A stretch of DNA of 59,576 nt from Triangularia verruculosa (taxonomy: Eukaryota; Ascomycota; Sordariomycetes; Sordariales; Podosporaceae), in assembly GCA_033296885.1 (NCBI GenBank), contig MU864042.1:1-59576 (forward strand), read 5' to 3'. Made by a program: the position numbers and the translations under genes. Below are positions 22,696 to 35,000 of the stretch, piece by piece; within the stretch, counting starts at the first letter, position 1, and each line of letters opens with the position of its first letter. The notes below the pieces were generated by a model. It worked only from the letters and a program-made list of their open reading frames with translations. It was not told the DNA's origin and did not search any database.

Positions 22696-23586
22696 CTAAA
22701 CCATGGTCCCCCGCTCAAAACTCTCCCGAATCTCGGCCGTATACTTGTTGTAGAACCTCGCCAGCTTCTGGTTAAACTGCTTGTTCTTCTCGTTGATGTA
22801 CGTGACATCCCCGCTATCCTCCCCATTCTTCGCCTGCCTCTCCCTCCTCTTCTTCAGCGACGCCTCCTCCGCCTTCCTCAAGTCATCCACCAGCCTATCC
22901 ACCGCCGCCTTGTCAGGCTTATGCTGCGCAAAACTTGTAGAATCAGCCGTACTAAAAAACGTGCCGTCCCTGTCCACGGCAATCATCTCCCCATCCTCCG
23001 TCTCGACAATCTCCAGCGTGCCCTCGGCCGCGGCCTTTTCGATCGCCGCCATTTTTTCTCGCGTGTATCTCTCCAGATCCGGCGCGCCCATGTTTTTCAG
23101 TTGGCGTTTGTAGGTCTTTTCGGATTGGCGCTGGTAGTCCCGGAAGGCGGTGTCGTCGCGGTGGGCGTCTTTTTTCTTGACGCGCTTGTCCCAGCGCTCG
23201 GATTCTTCGATTGTCCAGTCCCATGCGCGCTTGCGCTCAAAGTCGGCGCCGGAGTCCTCGATTTCGGCTTTGAGGAGTTTGTGCGAGGCGATGGCGTGCT
23301 TGCGGGTCACGGCGTTGAGTTGGGAGGGGTCGGTGGCGAGGCGTTGGGATTCTTTGGTGGCTTCTTTGAGGTTTTGGGACGAGGAGGATTTGGCGCGGGC
23401 TTGGAGGGCTTTGAAGCGGGCGAGGCGGTCTTGTTGGGTTGAAGAGGCGGCGGCGGCGGCTGCTGGGGGTTCTGTTGATGATGATGAGGAGGATGGGGTT
23501 GTTGTTGCTTGTCGCTTGGAGGAGGGTTCTGGGGAGGTTTCCTCGCGGTCGGAGGCGGGAGATTTTCGTTTGGTGGAGGGCGGCAT
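22696..23586 (-). CDS. SYF2: Pre-mRNA-splicing factor Syf2
   Basis: Syf2 is a component of the NineTeen (Prp19) complex associated with the active spliceosome. A single exon encodes 296 aa, close to the usual fungal length. An acidic, Ser/Ala-rich N-terminus leads into DRLARFKALQARAKSSSSQN, then ERKRAWDWTIEESERWDKRV and FRDYQRQSEKTYKRQLKNM. The diagnostic C-terminus reads INEKNKQFNQKLARFYNKYT followed by AEIRESFERGTMV. Start is MPPSTKRKSP. The order and wording of these motifs leave little doubt. It is divergent from TTI1 (579 bp), with a telomere-like motif between them. Confidence 0.95.
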   Translation of the reverse strand: MPPSTKRKSPASDREETSPEPSSKRQATTTPSSSSSSTEPPAAAAAASSTQQDRLARFKALQARAKSSSSQNLKEATKESQRLATDPSQLNAVTRKHAIASHKLLKAEIEDSGADFERKRAWDWTIEESERWDKRVKKKDAHRDDTAFRDYQRQSEKTYKRQLKNMGAPDLERYTREKMAAIEKAAAEGTLEIVETEDGEMIAVDRDGTFFSTADSTSFAQHKPDKAAVDRLVDDLRKAEEASLKKRRERQAKNGEDSGDVTYINEKNKQFNQKLARFYNKYTAEIRESFERGTMV

Positions 23587-24165
23587 TTTGATTGTTTCTG
23601 GGGTTGTGAAGTGACGATGAATGACGGTCGCAAGTCGCAGGTTGGAGTGATGGTGAAAGTCGCAAAATGAATGTGGTCCGTGGGGCGTGCGCACTGGAAA
23701 AGAACCTTGTTGGCTTTGGCGGGCAAATTCGTTGTCAGGTGGTAACCCTAACCCTCAGCCTCAGCACATTTTGGTGACATCTGTTATATCCGTAGCGAAT
23801 GAGCGCCAAAGTTACAGCGGCCAACCACTGTTGCAGCCGCTGTAGGGCCTGGCCACAAACCAACGAAGTGCTCAACTTGAGGACTCACTCATCACGGCGA
23901 CGCTCAAAACACTTCGGAAGATATGAGAGGACCAAAGGTAAAACGAGTCTGGTGTAATTCAGACCTCATCCAATGTAATAGCTTTGAAGCCCAGAATTAA
24001 GTAGAATTTGGAGGCGCAATCAGGCAACTGTGGACAACCAGCTTCAGCATCCATCACTTTTGGGCTGTCATCTCATTCCACTTCCATGCTCCCAACACCA
24101 AAACCTCTTGAAAACACTCAAAGTCCAACACACGGTTTTATGAATGGTAGTTTAAGTCTACCAAC
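23587..24165. promoter_or_regulatory. Divergent promoter of SYF2 and TTI1 with telobox-like motif
   Basis: This 579-bp region contains TAACCCTAACCCT at 23743-23755, about 160 bp upstream of SYF2. Two tandem telomere-type hexamers in a promoter resemble the teloboxes bound by TRF-like Myb factors; this role is inferred. Confidence 0.4.
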
Positions 24166-27100
24166 ATGTCGACACCGGCTGTCTCTACTCCAAGGACCGA
24201 GTTCTTCCAAAAGGTAAGTCGTGCTTCCATTTATGTCATAGCACTTCGCTAATATCGCAACAGCTGAAGCGAGTCTGCGTCCCCCTCAACCAGCTGGCTG
24301 TTCGCTCCCAAGACAAGACTGCCGATGCCAAAGAGATCCTGCAACATGTCGAGTCACTCATCCAGCTCTGGTCAACCCAAGCTGCCCAAGATGACAGCAT
24401 TCTGGATGACAGGCTCGCCGACTATGTCTTTGTCCCTCTATCGCAAGTCCTCCGTGACAGAGACCAGTATCCCATGCGTGTGGTCGAGGGCATTATCTGT
24501 CTGCTCAGAGAACTCATACAGCACGGATGGAAAGTAAAAACATCAGCAGCCCTCTTTCGACAACTTTTAATCCTTCTCTCCTTCACTATCGGCGGTGTGC
24601 CAGGTCAAGCAAGGAAGAAGGACATCCCAGAAGAAACGATTGCTGAAGCGTTCAAAACACTCGGTGCCTTGATCACTTCAGTCGATCCTTCTCGCCTCGA
24701 ACGATCAGACACTCCCGGAGAAGATTCCATCCCAGCACTTGGTCACAGCGTCACAGTAATGATCGATGCCGTCACTGAGGATGTTCCGTCCCAAATCCAG
24801 CTCGAGGCGGTGGCTTGCCTGCGGGCCGTCTTCACCAGCGCGCAGGACAACCCTGTTCTTGCTCAGTTTCTTCCTGGCACCGTGTCTGGTCTCAGCAAAC
24901 GCCTGTCGCCGCCACTCGAAAAACAAAGCCAGAAACGAGTTCTTGTAGTTTGTTTGGAAGCTCTTCAGCTTGTGCTCGTCAATGTGTTGGGAGATATCAA
25001 GGTTAGGGGCCTGCTCCGGCAGATAGAGACAGAGAAAGACCCGGGAGAGGAGCCAAAAGTTGAAAGCGACGCGGAATCAACGGCAGTCGAGTTAACGCCA
25101 TCTTGGCTGAAGGCAACTGCTGCTCAAGTCAAGATTGCTTTGTCGGCGGTCTTGAAGCTACGAAGTCATGAGTCCGAGGAGATCCAGCGTGCTTTGTACA
25201 GGCTGTGTATTACTCTTCTCGATGAGTGTCATGCATCTCTTGCTGACTGCCAGTCAATATTGGTCGAGACAGCGCTGATGTTACAGGAAGATGAGGCCCC
25301 TCAGTCACGCCTTGAAACGAGTCTTCAGGATCTTGTCAGCATTTACCCTGAGCTGAGCTCCAGTATCAAATCTGCGCTGTACAGCTGGGTCACAGGACTG
25401 CCCAGAATGATGCAATCCAGCAATGAAAAGACCAAGCAACTAGCTATTAGAAGCATACTCCGGGGAAGCAAATTGGCAGCTGCGGTGCACATGGACTCAT
25501 CGATACTTGACGACTCCCTGGCTGATTCGCTCAGAGACAGCATCATCACTTTAATGAAGGCCTCAAAACCTCCCAAGGTGATCGATGACGTCGGCGCCAT
25601 CGATCTGTCTCAGTCTACAGCTCTGATAAAGTCGGGAAACACTGAACTGGCGACGTACAACCCCGTCATTCTTGACTCGGAAGGCCAGAAGACCACCCGC
25701 AACGAGCTCAGCACCCTTATTTCTCAGATTGGCTCCCCTGACCTGCAGGTTAAGCTCGCAACCTCGATGCTCAGCTATGTTCGCGACTCAGAGGAGCCCA
25801 CAACACAAATCGCCTCCTTCTGGCTCGCCTTTGAGCTCCTCAAGTCAACATACTCTCAGTCTGCCGACCTGGACGAGCTCTTTGACTTCTCCAGTCTAGG
25901 CGAAACCCAGCTCCAGGACCAAGCCTTCCAAGAACTCTACGATTTCTCCACCTCCATTCTCGTCTCTCACTCCGACTCTATCGAGTCCCCCTGGCAACTC
26001 GAAGCCCTCGCCCTCGAGGTCACCGCCTTCTTTTCCACCCGCCTCAAACTCGACTTCCGCCCCGAGCTCATCGACGTGCTCTACCCCGTCACCACCTTCC
26101 TCGGCTCCTCCGAACCCCAACTCCGGCGGCACGCCATCACCACCCTGAACATCCTCGCCACCTCCTGCGGATATGACTCTGTCTCGGAGTTAATCGTAGA
26201 CAACGCAGATTACATGCTCAACTCCGTCTCCCTCCGCCTCAACACCTTCGACATCTCCCCTGCCTCCACCCGAGTCCTGACCATGATGATCCGGCTCACC
26301 GGCCCAAAACTCGTCCCCTTCCTCGACGACACCGTGCAAGCTATCTTCGCAGCACTAGACAACTACCACGGCTACCCCGTCTTCGTCGAATCCCTCTTCT
26401 CCGTCCTCTCCGAAATCGTCACCCAGGGTGTAAAATCCGATTTACTCCTCCCATCATCCACCACCACCAAACCGACCATCGATCACAAAAAGAAATCTTA
26501 TCCTCCCCAAGGCATCCCCGCCATCCTCTCCACCGTTACAAAACACCTCGCCCGGGCACAGCAATCAAAATCAGAAGCAGAACAACCCTTCCAACCGGCC
26601 ACTCCCCACGAACCCTGGGGACCACCCAAATCAACCCCCAAAACAAAATCCTTCCTTGAAGAACTCGACTCCCCCTCCTCCCCTTCCGAAAACACCGAAC
26701 CCCCCACCGCAGAGGAAAAAGAGGAAAAAGAACTCCAAACACCAACCTACAACCTCCTAACCAAAATCCTCACCCTAACCCAACACCACCTCACCTCTCC
26801 CACCCCAACCCTCCGCAAGTCACTACTCGATCTAATCAGCACCGTAACCCCAGCCCTCTCCCCCTCCGAAAATTCATTCCTCCCATTAGTCAACCTCATC
26901 TGGCCGGTCCTCATCACCCGGCTCCACGACGCCGAGCCCTTTGTCGCAATATCCGCCGCGAACGCCCTTGAAGAGTTGTGTAAAGCAGCTGGAGATTTCA
27001 TGGGGAGTCGGTTTGCGACAGTTTGGAGGGAGAAACAACAAGGACTAAAGGGGTGGGTTGGGCGGGTCAAGGGTGATGCGTTCAACACCCGAAGTAACAC

Positions 27101-27599
27101 CCGAAGTAACACCCGAGGAGCAGGGAGGGGGTTGATTGGTAATGCCGGTGGTAGCAACAGAAGAGGAAGCGGGATCATGATACCCTCCTCCTCCCCATCA
27201 CCATCTTCCTCAGTTGCAAAGGGGGGGTTATTCAGTCTTGATTTTGGCTCGGCGACAACAACTACACCTGGAGAGGGTATGAAGATGGTTTCATCGTCGT
27301 CGTATTCTGCTCCAACTGCTGCGTTGGGAAGGTTCTCGCAACCAACGCAGCTCTGGGAGGCAGCAGTAAGTCTGCTCGCGGCGATTGTGACGTATGTCAA
27401 GGTGGGAGATGAGATGTTTGATGAGATTCTGGAGCTGGTCGTTGATGTCCTTCCTCGGTACCCAGAACTGAAAGAGGCGATGGAGGTTGTGAATGGGGAT
27501 GCGGTTTGGTTGGGGCTGTACCAGAGGGGGTTGGTCGAGCTTAACGTTCAAGCGCCGGTGATGGAGGGGTTTAGATTTGCGAGTCTACCTGTGAGGTGA
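24166..27599 (+). CDS. TTI1: Tti1, TTT complex HEAT-repeat protein
   Basis: Tti1 forms the TTT co-chaperone with Tel2 and Tti2, which matures PIKK kinases such as TOR, ATM/ATR orthologues and Tra1. Two exons (intron 24214-24263) encode 1127 aa, within the family range. Start MSTPAVSTPRTEFFQKLK is the first ATG and joins after splicing to RVCVPLNQLAVR. Early HEAT-like helices include VVEGIICLLRELIQHGW and LFRQLLILLSFTIGG. The typical C-terminal block is LIWPVLITRLHDAEPFVAIS and the stretch around PTQLWEAAVSLLAAIVTYV. A disordered insert at 26550-26750 and another at 27070-27330 interrupt it. The second carries three copies of a 12-bp repeat coding NTRS. Assignment rests on overall layout and these motifs. 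Confidence 0.88.
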
Positions 27600-27744
27600 A
27601 GCTGGCCAAAATGATAAAACAACTAGTATGATAGTAATCAATTCACTACTACTTCACGACACCCTCCCAAGTCTGCACGGTATTGATACTGTATTAATCC
27701 TATCCCTCTTACTCACTATCCCACCCATCAAGCACAACCTCATA
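27600..27744. terminator. Convergent 3' region of TTI1 and the AhpC/TSA-like gene
   Basis: Only 145 bp separate the two stop codons, so the polyadenylation signals of both genes must lie here or within the opposite gene. The sequence is A/T-richer than the flanking coding DNA. Confidence 0.4.
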
Positions 27745-28715
27745 CTACATCAGTTGCTGCCCATCCCCTTTTGTATTCCCCCTTTTAGTCCCCCCCAGCA
27801 ACCCCCCCACCCCAACCCCCTCAAAATCAACCACCTCATCAACCCGTCCCCCAACCCACACCCACCTCACCACACCCCCCGCATCAACCCCAAACCCGGC
27901 CCCCTGCTGCCACTTACTCCCCCCGGTATACCTCCTCCCATGCCCCGTTGTATGATCCAAACTCGTAACATTCGTCGGGCTCGTAAGCGGAACCTTGAGG
28001 TTCTCCACAAACCAATCATACCAAGACCGATTCTCCCCCAGCCCCCACGCACGATACAACTTCAGCTCTGGATCGGGAACAACTGTCACAGACCAGGCGC
28101 CCCCCAGCGAAATAACCCAGTCGTCTGTTTCTGCCGGGGGGGATTGGGTTACCGCGATGCAAGTGATTTCCGGGTGGGTTGTCGAGAAGGTTGTGAGGTT
28201 TGTAAAGGTTTTTTCTGCGACTAGGTATTATTCAATCATGTCAGTTACCTGAATAGCCACACTTGACAAAGATGGGGGGGAGGGTAACGTAGAGAAACAG
28301 TTTTGTTTTTTTCGGAGAAAGTGAGATAGATATAGAGGTGGTTAAAACAGGGCAAGGGGGAGGGATGGTGGGAGAGGTTGGCCACAGGTGAAGTAAAAAG
28401 GGTAGAAAGGAGAAGGAAAAAAAACATACAAGGACATCCACAAACCCTCAAAAACACCACCAACACCGGCTTCTCCGTCGGGAACGTGACCGTCGGCCCC
28501 AAACTCGGCGCCCGATCGCCTACCCTCGGCGGCTGATCTCTTGTTCCCACCAGCTGCTGCCCATCCCGCTCGGGTTGTACCACAGAGGAGTAATACGACG
28601 GCGGCGGGAGCTCTTCCTCATCAGCGGCACTCCTTCGGGTGTTAACATGACTATGAGCATGAACTGCGGGCGGCGGTCCCGGTGGTGCGGGAGGTGATTG
28701 CGAGGAGGGCCACAT
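27745..28715 (-). CDS. AhpC/TSA_2-type thioredoxin-fold protein (PRXL2-like)
   Basis: Two exons (intron 28221-28429) encode 253 aa. After about 70 disordered Pro/Ser-rich residues (including PPPSYYSSVV), the thioredoxin-like domain begins with KPVLVVFLRVCGCP. Splicing completes the family signature CGCPFAEKTFTNL. Then come ITCIAVTQS, ISLGGAWSVTVVPDPELKLY and AWGLGENRSWYDWF, all normal for this fungal branch of the AhpC/TSA antioxidant family. The CxxC-like pair is Cys92-Gly-Cys94-Pro, the presumed redox site. The C-terminus (GGRRYTGG-type stretch and VRWVWVGGRVDEVVDF) matches the last strands of the fold. The family is redox-related but most fungal members are untested. No transmembrane or signal segment is seen. 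Confidence 0.82.
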
Positions 28716-29454
28716 TTTTCATAGGTATATCAACTCCCCAATTATCAGGAGATAACAATAATGAGGTGTGATTGACAGTCAATATCAGGATGTTGTCAAA
28801 AGTTGAGGCTGAAAATGGTATCTAGGTTGGTGTAAGTCAGCTAGCTAGCTAGCTCACGCTGTCGTCATAGACCCGCTCATAGGTAGCTCTTAAACCCGTC
28901 CGTCTCTTTGACCAGTCGTGACGGTACCTACCTCCTAGCGAGATAGAGGGAGAGGCTTTACTTCCTAAAAAGGAAGACAGCCGTAAACCTTCCGAATGTG
29001 CCCATCCTCCTCCTTCCATCACATTGGCCACTTCCCTCCGACATTCCATCCATCCCAGTTTCGCTGCCTCCATCCAAGCTCGACAGGGTTCGGCGGATTA
29101 TCTACCATCTTACTCGGAGGTCTGACTAAGAGCAGTCCAGGCAGCGGCATACCATTCTGGATTTACCTTTTTGTGCGACCTCTTGTGAACCGTCTTATAA
29201 CCTGCCCCATAACCCCCTTAGACGTAAACTCAAGTTTTGTTCTGTTCTGTTGCATGAAAATCAAAATTCCTCTTCTAATATATATACGTTTCAAAGTATT
29301 CAAATGTAAAAAAGACTTATCCTTTTAGCTCCCGGGTATCCCATCCTATTTCCTTTCCTCCCAAAATCCCTTATTTCCCATATTCACATACCCATACCCC
29401 TTTCCTTATGTTATCATGTACCCAGTCATATATATATATGTACCAAACTACCCC
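28716..29454. other. Intergenic between two minus-strand genes
   Basis: These 739 bp contain the upstream region of the AhpC/TSA-like gene on the left and the A/T-rich 3' flank of the Zn2Cys6 factor on the right. A short CTAG-type repeat (AGCTAGCTAGCTAGCT) lies near 28840-28855. No gene is seen. Confidence 0.45.
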
Positions 29455-32095
29455 CTAACAAACCACACTCTCCGTCAGCACATCCCACTCCCCATCCAAC
29501 CCCCCCAGCTTCCTAAACATCATCACCCAGCTACTCCCATCCTCCTTCTCCGGCCCCAAGATCGACTCCCTCACCCGGTACCTCTCCGGCACATCATACG
29601 GCGCATCCCCGCTCCTCCTCAGCGGCTGCTGCTGCTGCTGCTGCTGCTGCTGCATCCCCCCCATATTATTCATCCCATACCCAGCACCACCACCACTTCC
29701 CCCCAGAACAAACTCCATCCCCCCGCCACCACCATATCCCTGATACGGGAGCTGATACCCCGCAAAAGAATCAATCGCATGCATCTCCGGCGACCCCTCA
29801 CTTCCCACACTAGGCGATGACCCAACACTCTGCGACTGGGAAAGCACATGATTCCCAAACGGGGAGTCATCCCTCGGCGTGGGCGGTTCGAGCGCGATAC
29901 CAGGCGTCGAAGAGCCCCATGTCACCGTCTGAGAGGCTGCTGGCGTGGTGCTCTTGTTTTGTTGGCTGGAAGTGTTGCCAGCAGCAGCAGCAGCAACAAC
30001 AAAGATCGTCTGCGCCGATCCCAAATCATCCAACGAAGAAGCAATCGACGGCGCCACGCTGAACGAATGAGCCGACGATGCCTCCGCCGCGGTACTCGTA
30101 TCAAACAACAGCGTCGGATCAATCGGCATGTGATGCTGACTGGCAATCCCCGGATAATCCACCGACATCGACGCGTTCGACGAAACCGGCCGGTTCACCG
30201 CTACCGGATCAAACAACCCAAACGCCTGTTGCTGCTGTTGCTGCCGCGGCGGCGGTGGTGGTACTTGGTGACCAAGAAAGTGATCCGGAAACGGCACCCC
30301 CTCCAAACCACCACCCCCCGACCCAACCCCCCACGCATCCCCCGGACCAAAGCTATACGGAAACTCTTGCATCCCATGCTCCGGCGGCGACACCGACCTC
30401 CTCTCATTCCTCTGCTGTTGCTGCTGCTGCTGCGCCGCCGCCGCATCCCTCAGGTGCTTCTCCTCCAGCTTCATCGTGTGCTCCGCAATCGTCGCCATCA
30501 CATTCGCCCTCCACAAATTCTCCCTCCTCCCCGGATTCCTCCTCAGCAAATCCAACGCCGCCCTCCGTATCATCGGGTGCCTGCACTTGGCCGCCACAAA
30601 ATACAGCGGCGCAATCACATGCATCTCAAACGTAAACATGGCCGATAACCTCCTCGTGTCCGGGCCGCTGTTCGGTGCTTTTGCAGATGACGTGTTCGAA
30701 GGCGAGAGGAGAGTGTTGATAAACTCGGACGCCAACGGGATGATGGCGGAAAAAGTGTCAACATAGTCGTCAAATACCGTCTCGTGCCGGCTCAGCGCCG
30801 TCGACACCCAAATGTACGTCGTGTGAACGTGCACTTGGATCAGCGCTATCGATCCGGGGGGTGCCTCCTTCGCCCTTGTCGAGCGGTACAGCGAAAAGGC
30901 AACGTTGAATTTGGCGAGCTTGCGGAGGAGGACGTCCTGCTCCTGCTCAAAAGCTCTCATGTCTTCGTCGGGCACTTTGCTGATCTTGGCCGCGTGCGAC
31001 TTTTTGGCGAAGCGGAGACATTGGTCCATAAAGTCGTACAGGGCGTATCGGACCTCGTCTATGGTCTTGAACACCATCGGGACTTCTGTTAGTGTCTTGA
31101 GGGGCGCTGGGATGGCCGTGGGAGCACAGCCCAGCATCAGTGATGTCAGAGACATGCGCGTGTACATCGGTACGAGGTGTTGCTTGATGAGGTCGATTTC
31201 TGGTGATCGGCCGGTTACTCTGGGGCCGAGTTGGGATAGAATCTGCCGGCCTTGCTCGAGATGGATGAGGGACTCCTTGTCTTTGCTCTGCATGAGCTCG
31301 ATGCAGACAAACAGCACGCAGGTGAGTAGTGGTACTAAAGGCCGAGCGTTGACCGTTCGCATTTGTTCGAGCAGGCAAGCGATGGCCCGGTTGTACTGGT
31401 AGAGCGCAAAGGAGCTTCGGTTCTCGGAATCGTTGTTGTGAAGCATGGGGGGCATCATGGCGGCCTGCACCATCCCCTCATGTAGGCTGCTGACGGCGAG
31501 GACGGCATGCCTTACTGCCGGTTCGGTCTGGCAGATCTGGAGAACCAGCACTCGAAAGAAGGCGCCATCGTGATCGGCGGCAAGACATGGTGCCGTGACG
31601 TGCTGGAAGAAGTGAAACGCTCGTTTCTCGTCCCCGGTGGCCCATTCGAAAAGCGTGGCTAATGGAGCATGAGGTTCTCCTGCACCGTGTTGCCCCAGAC
31701 CACCAGACCGACGCCGCCGCTGTGATATGGCTTTGGCATCTAGATAGCCGTCACATCTTCGGCCTGTCTTGGTGCAGCGCATGCAGAATGGCTTTTCTTC
31801 GTCGCATTTGACCTTGCGAATTCTACCCGCAAAAAGACGAGACGAGTCCGAGGTTAGCTTGTGCTATAAAAGCGAGGAGACAGGGGAAGGGGCGGGTAGG
31901 GGAGCCTCGCGGCTATCACAGCCAGTCGCGGGTGGATGCAGGACAACAGTCAAAGGAAAAAAAAGAAAGAAAAAAACGGTCTCGCACTTACTTGCATGTT
32001 ATACAACCTGTCCTGACCTTCTTGGACCCTTTCCTGCCGGACCGGATCAGTTGCGACGATGAGGGCGGGGACATCGAGTCCGAGTTGTGAGCCAT
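29455..32095 (-). CDS. Zn(II)2Cys6 fungal transcription factor with polyQ tracts
   Basis: Two exons (intron 31823-31991) encode 823 aa. The binuclear zinc cluster uses Cys31, 34, 41, 48, 51 and 58 with spacing C-X2-C-X6-C-X6-C-X2-C-X6-C, and the intron splits it after CITCK. A basic linker (ISQRRRRSGG) leads to the all-helical regulatory region typical of the fungal_trans_2/Upc2-like branch: HFFQHVTAPCLAADHDGAFF, VLQICQTEPAVRHAVLAVSS, PLLTCVLFVCIELMQSKDKE and LIHLEQGRQILSQLG. The C-terminal 350 residues are disordered with glutamine runs encoded by CAG repeats. It is a nuclear DNA-binding regulator; targets cannot be told from sequence. Confidence 0.88.
29620..30445. repeat. Cluster of CAG/CTG triplet tracts within the transcription-factor gene
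   Basis: CTG/TTG triplet runs on the plus strand occur at about 29624-29652, 30219-30244 and 30411-30441. They encode polyglutamine on the minus strand. An alanine tract near 29980-30000 adds a further triplet run. These are likely length-polymorphic. Confidence 0.8.
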
Positions 32096-35000
32096 TTTGT
32101 ATTATCGTTGTCTGTCGCGCCCCCTCTTCTGTCTCTCTCCTAGCCTCTTCCTCTCGATCGTCCGTCCGGGTGGATTTGGTTGTAGCACAAAAGCGACTTG
32201 GTCCGAGAAATGGACCTTTGCCAGAAACAGAAGCAGCAACGAGAGTGGTCGAGCTCTTGGATATAAGTGCCAACGGCCGACAACCCTTTGCTAGAGCTTG
32301 GGGACGAACCACCCTGATGGGATGGGTGAGGTGGGCCGACTACCTAGAAGGAACCAACCACGCGCGGTTCTTTTTTAGCAGGACATCATCAAGGATCTCA
32401 CCTGCTGCTGCTTGCTGCTTGTGCTTGTTGTGGTGCACCGCCTGTGTCCCGCACAGTCGCAAGAGACAAGAAGCGCTGCTCCGCCGCCGGGTGTACACAA
32501 CATAGGCCGAGAGTGGAGGGGAAGGGGTTGAGAGGGTGGGGAGGACGGTGCTCACAGTGGTTCGAGGTACGTCGACTAGAGCATGTACCCTACCAAGCAG
32601 GGGGGCCGGTATCAAGGGCCAGGGAACGTCGTGTGGAAGAGATTTAGAAGCCAGCACTCTACGCGCCCTGTACAGCGGTGCCAGAGAGGCACCTAGGCCT
32701 AGAATGGGTGCCTTGGAGGTACCTCATAGGCGGTGCCCCATAGATGCGCCGCAGAGGAGCAGCGGCCAAGAACAGGGCCGAGCAGGCATGGGGTGAGTGG
32801 AAACATTGCTGCCGGCATGCAGCTAGCTTATCCCCGATACTTGGTCGGCCATAGCAGATACGCGCAGTGGAAGGTGGACGAGCACCGAGCTTTCCTACCT
32901 AGTAGGAAGAGCTGTTCTGACTGATGGATGACTGGACGGGTAGTCCCTAGGGGGGCATCTTCCTCCACGCTGGTGGGCGGCGGAGACATTCCACCGTTGA
33001 CGGGCGGGGACGGGGAATAAAGTCAAGTCCATCAGTGGACAACGCAGCAGCGTTGTGCAAGGACCCTGTCCTGGGCATCGTCTTGTGTAACCCACGGATG
33101 AGAAAAGAACCGTCGTACAAACCGCGCTTATCTGCTCACGACAGCTGTCCATGACTGGCTGGCTGGCTCACTGGTGGCGACAGGCAATAAGAAGACTTAC
33201 GCAGCTCTTCACATCGCCCGTCGTGGGGAAGAAGCACTTGATTCGAAATTGAAACGGCAACGCCCCCCGTAAATGGACCACGGCTCGGTGGCATCGGTGC
33301 TAGCGCTTCCCGATCGAGCCCTCTGGCCCGCGATCCTCCATGCCAAGCTTGGTGTTTCCCTGGCTCTCCGTGCTGTGTCTGATTTCTCAGCCCTGTGGCA
33401 AGTGGGGTCAGAGACAGACTACCACCTCAAAACTGCGAGGGCGAGAGACGAAGAAGGGAGTGTCATGATGACTGCATGGCCCAAAGACTGAACAGGTTAC
33501 GCTGCCATGTAAAGCTCCGTGGTTCTATCGGTTGGTCTATCGAGACTGAGCTGATAGTTAGGCCGTGTTGGGTAGTATATCGCGCTGGGGGTAGCCTCGC
33601 CCTACCTCGTCCAGATGATCGCCATGATGTCGTAGTGGCCTCAACGCAAGCCCGCCCAAATCACTAATGATCCTTCCGGAAGCTTGTGGTGTAACAGCAG
33701 AATGTACTGGGCCCCGCGGGCCCCACGGCCCAAGGGGACGGCACAGCAAGTTTTCCATGAAACTCTAGAAAAGAAAGGCAAAATGAATATGAGGCAAGGA
33801 CCTCGTGCGGGCGGGTGAAACAACAACTCGGCCGGGCTCCAATGGGTATGCTGTTGCCTGTGGCACGGTTATGACGGTGTATCCCATACACGATAACTTT
33901 CTTCCTCAGCCACCGACTGCAAGGTTCTTCGGCACGTCGTTCGCTGCATGGGGTTAGTGAGGTTGTAATGTTCTGTTGCAGAGAATTAACCTTGAGTGGA
34001 TGCTACCGCGTCCAGGCCAATCAGCAGCACCAGTGCGTATAGCTCCCTGGTAGACGTAGCTACAATAGGTGAATAGCTCTCTTTTCGTAGCTGTTAACCC
34101 CTAGTGCCATCATGATAAGAGAGTCTCCATGGAGAATTTACCACGATACTCCTCGTGTCAACGGTCAACGGTCAACTTGTTCCGCCGCCTCGCCGGTCGT
34201 TAATTTCCGTGCTGCTCCCGGCCTTCCTGGGAGCTTATTCATTCGATCGACAAATCAGGATGACGCTGTCCGATTCTGCCGTTACGTTGGAATCGATGCT
34301 TTTGTCAGCACACAGCCATTTATCTCGACACCGCTCTTCTGCCCACCTCCCGCTTCAACCCGCAACGTCGACTGAGCCAAGCGGTTCGTGAGAGAGTTAA
34401 TCAATATGTGACGTCGATAGCCATGCCAATCCTGTTTCCAATGCCTTTCCAGGAGGTGGAAGAGCTGTCCTGAGTCGCAGGCTTCCTGTAAGGCGTTCTC
34501 CAAAATGAAGAGAGGACCAAAAACAGAATGCAGGACTTGGAGCCCGGGCCAAGCATCTGTATTTGTACATAGATCAAGAAGATATCCAGTCGCTTGTTAG
34601 ACCGTAGGTCAGTGTGGTGACCAAGTCTCGACCTGATTGGACGCCTCGGACTAGAAGACATCGCACTTGACTGTGGATACCACACGCATTAGGTCCCTAG
34701 CCATGCATTGTGACATTGTAAAATGAAAGTGTCTCCTGAATTCAGGAACTTTGTCTCGCCACATTCTCACTTCTCTAGGTGATGGCACAGGTTTCCTTCT
34801 CTCTTGGGACTATGGTTCTGGAGGGGATAAGGGCCAAATCTGTGATTAATTGTCAGCATACAATAACACCGAGAAAAGAATCTCGTCCAATCGATCAAGG
34901 ACGGGGTAACGGGCATTTACACACCTCGGTCAGTGTCAAGAAGAGGCTTGCCCTATAAGTGAATTCATGATCTGATCGACGGCATCTCAAGCCTTGCCCA

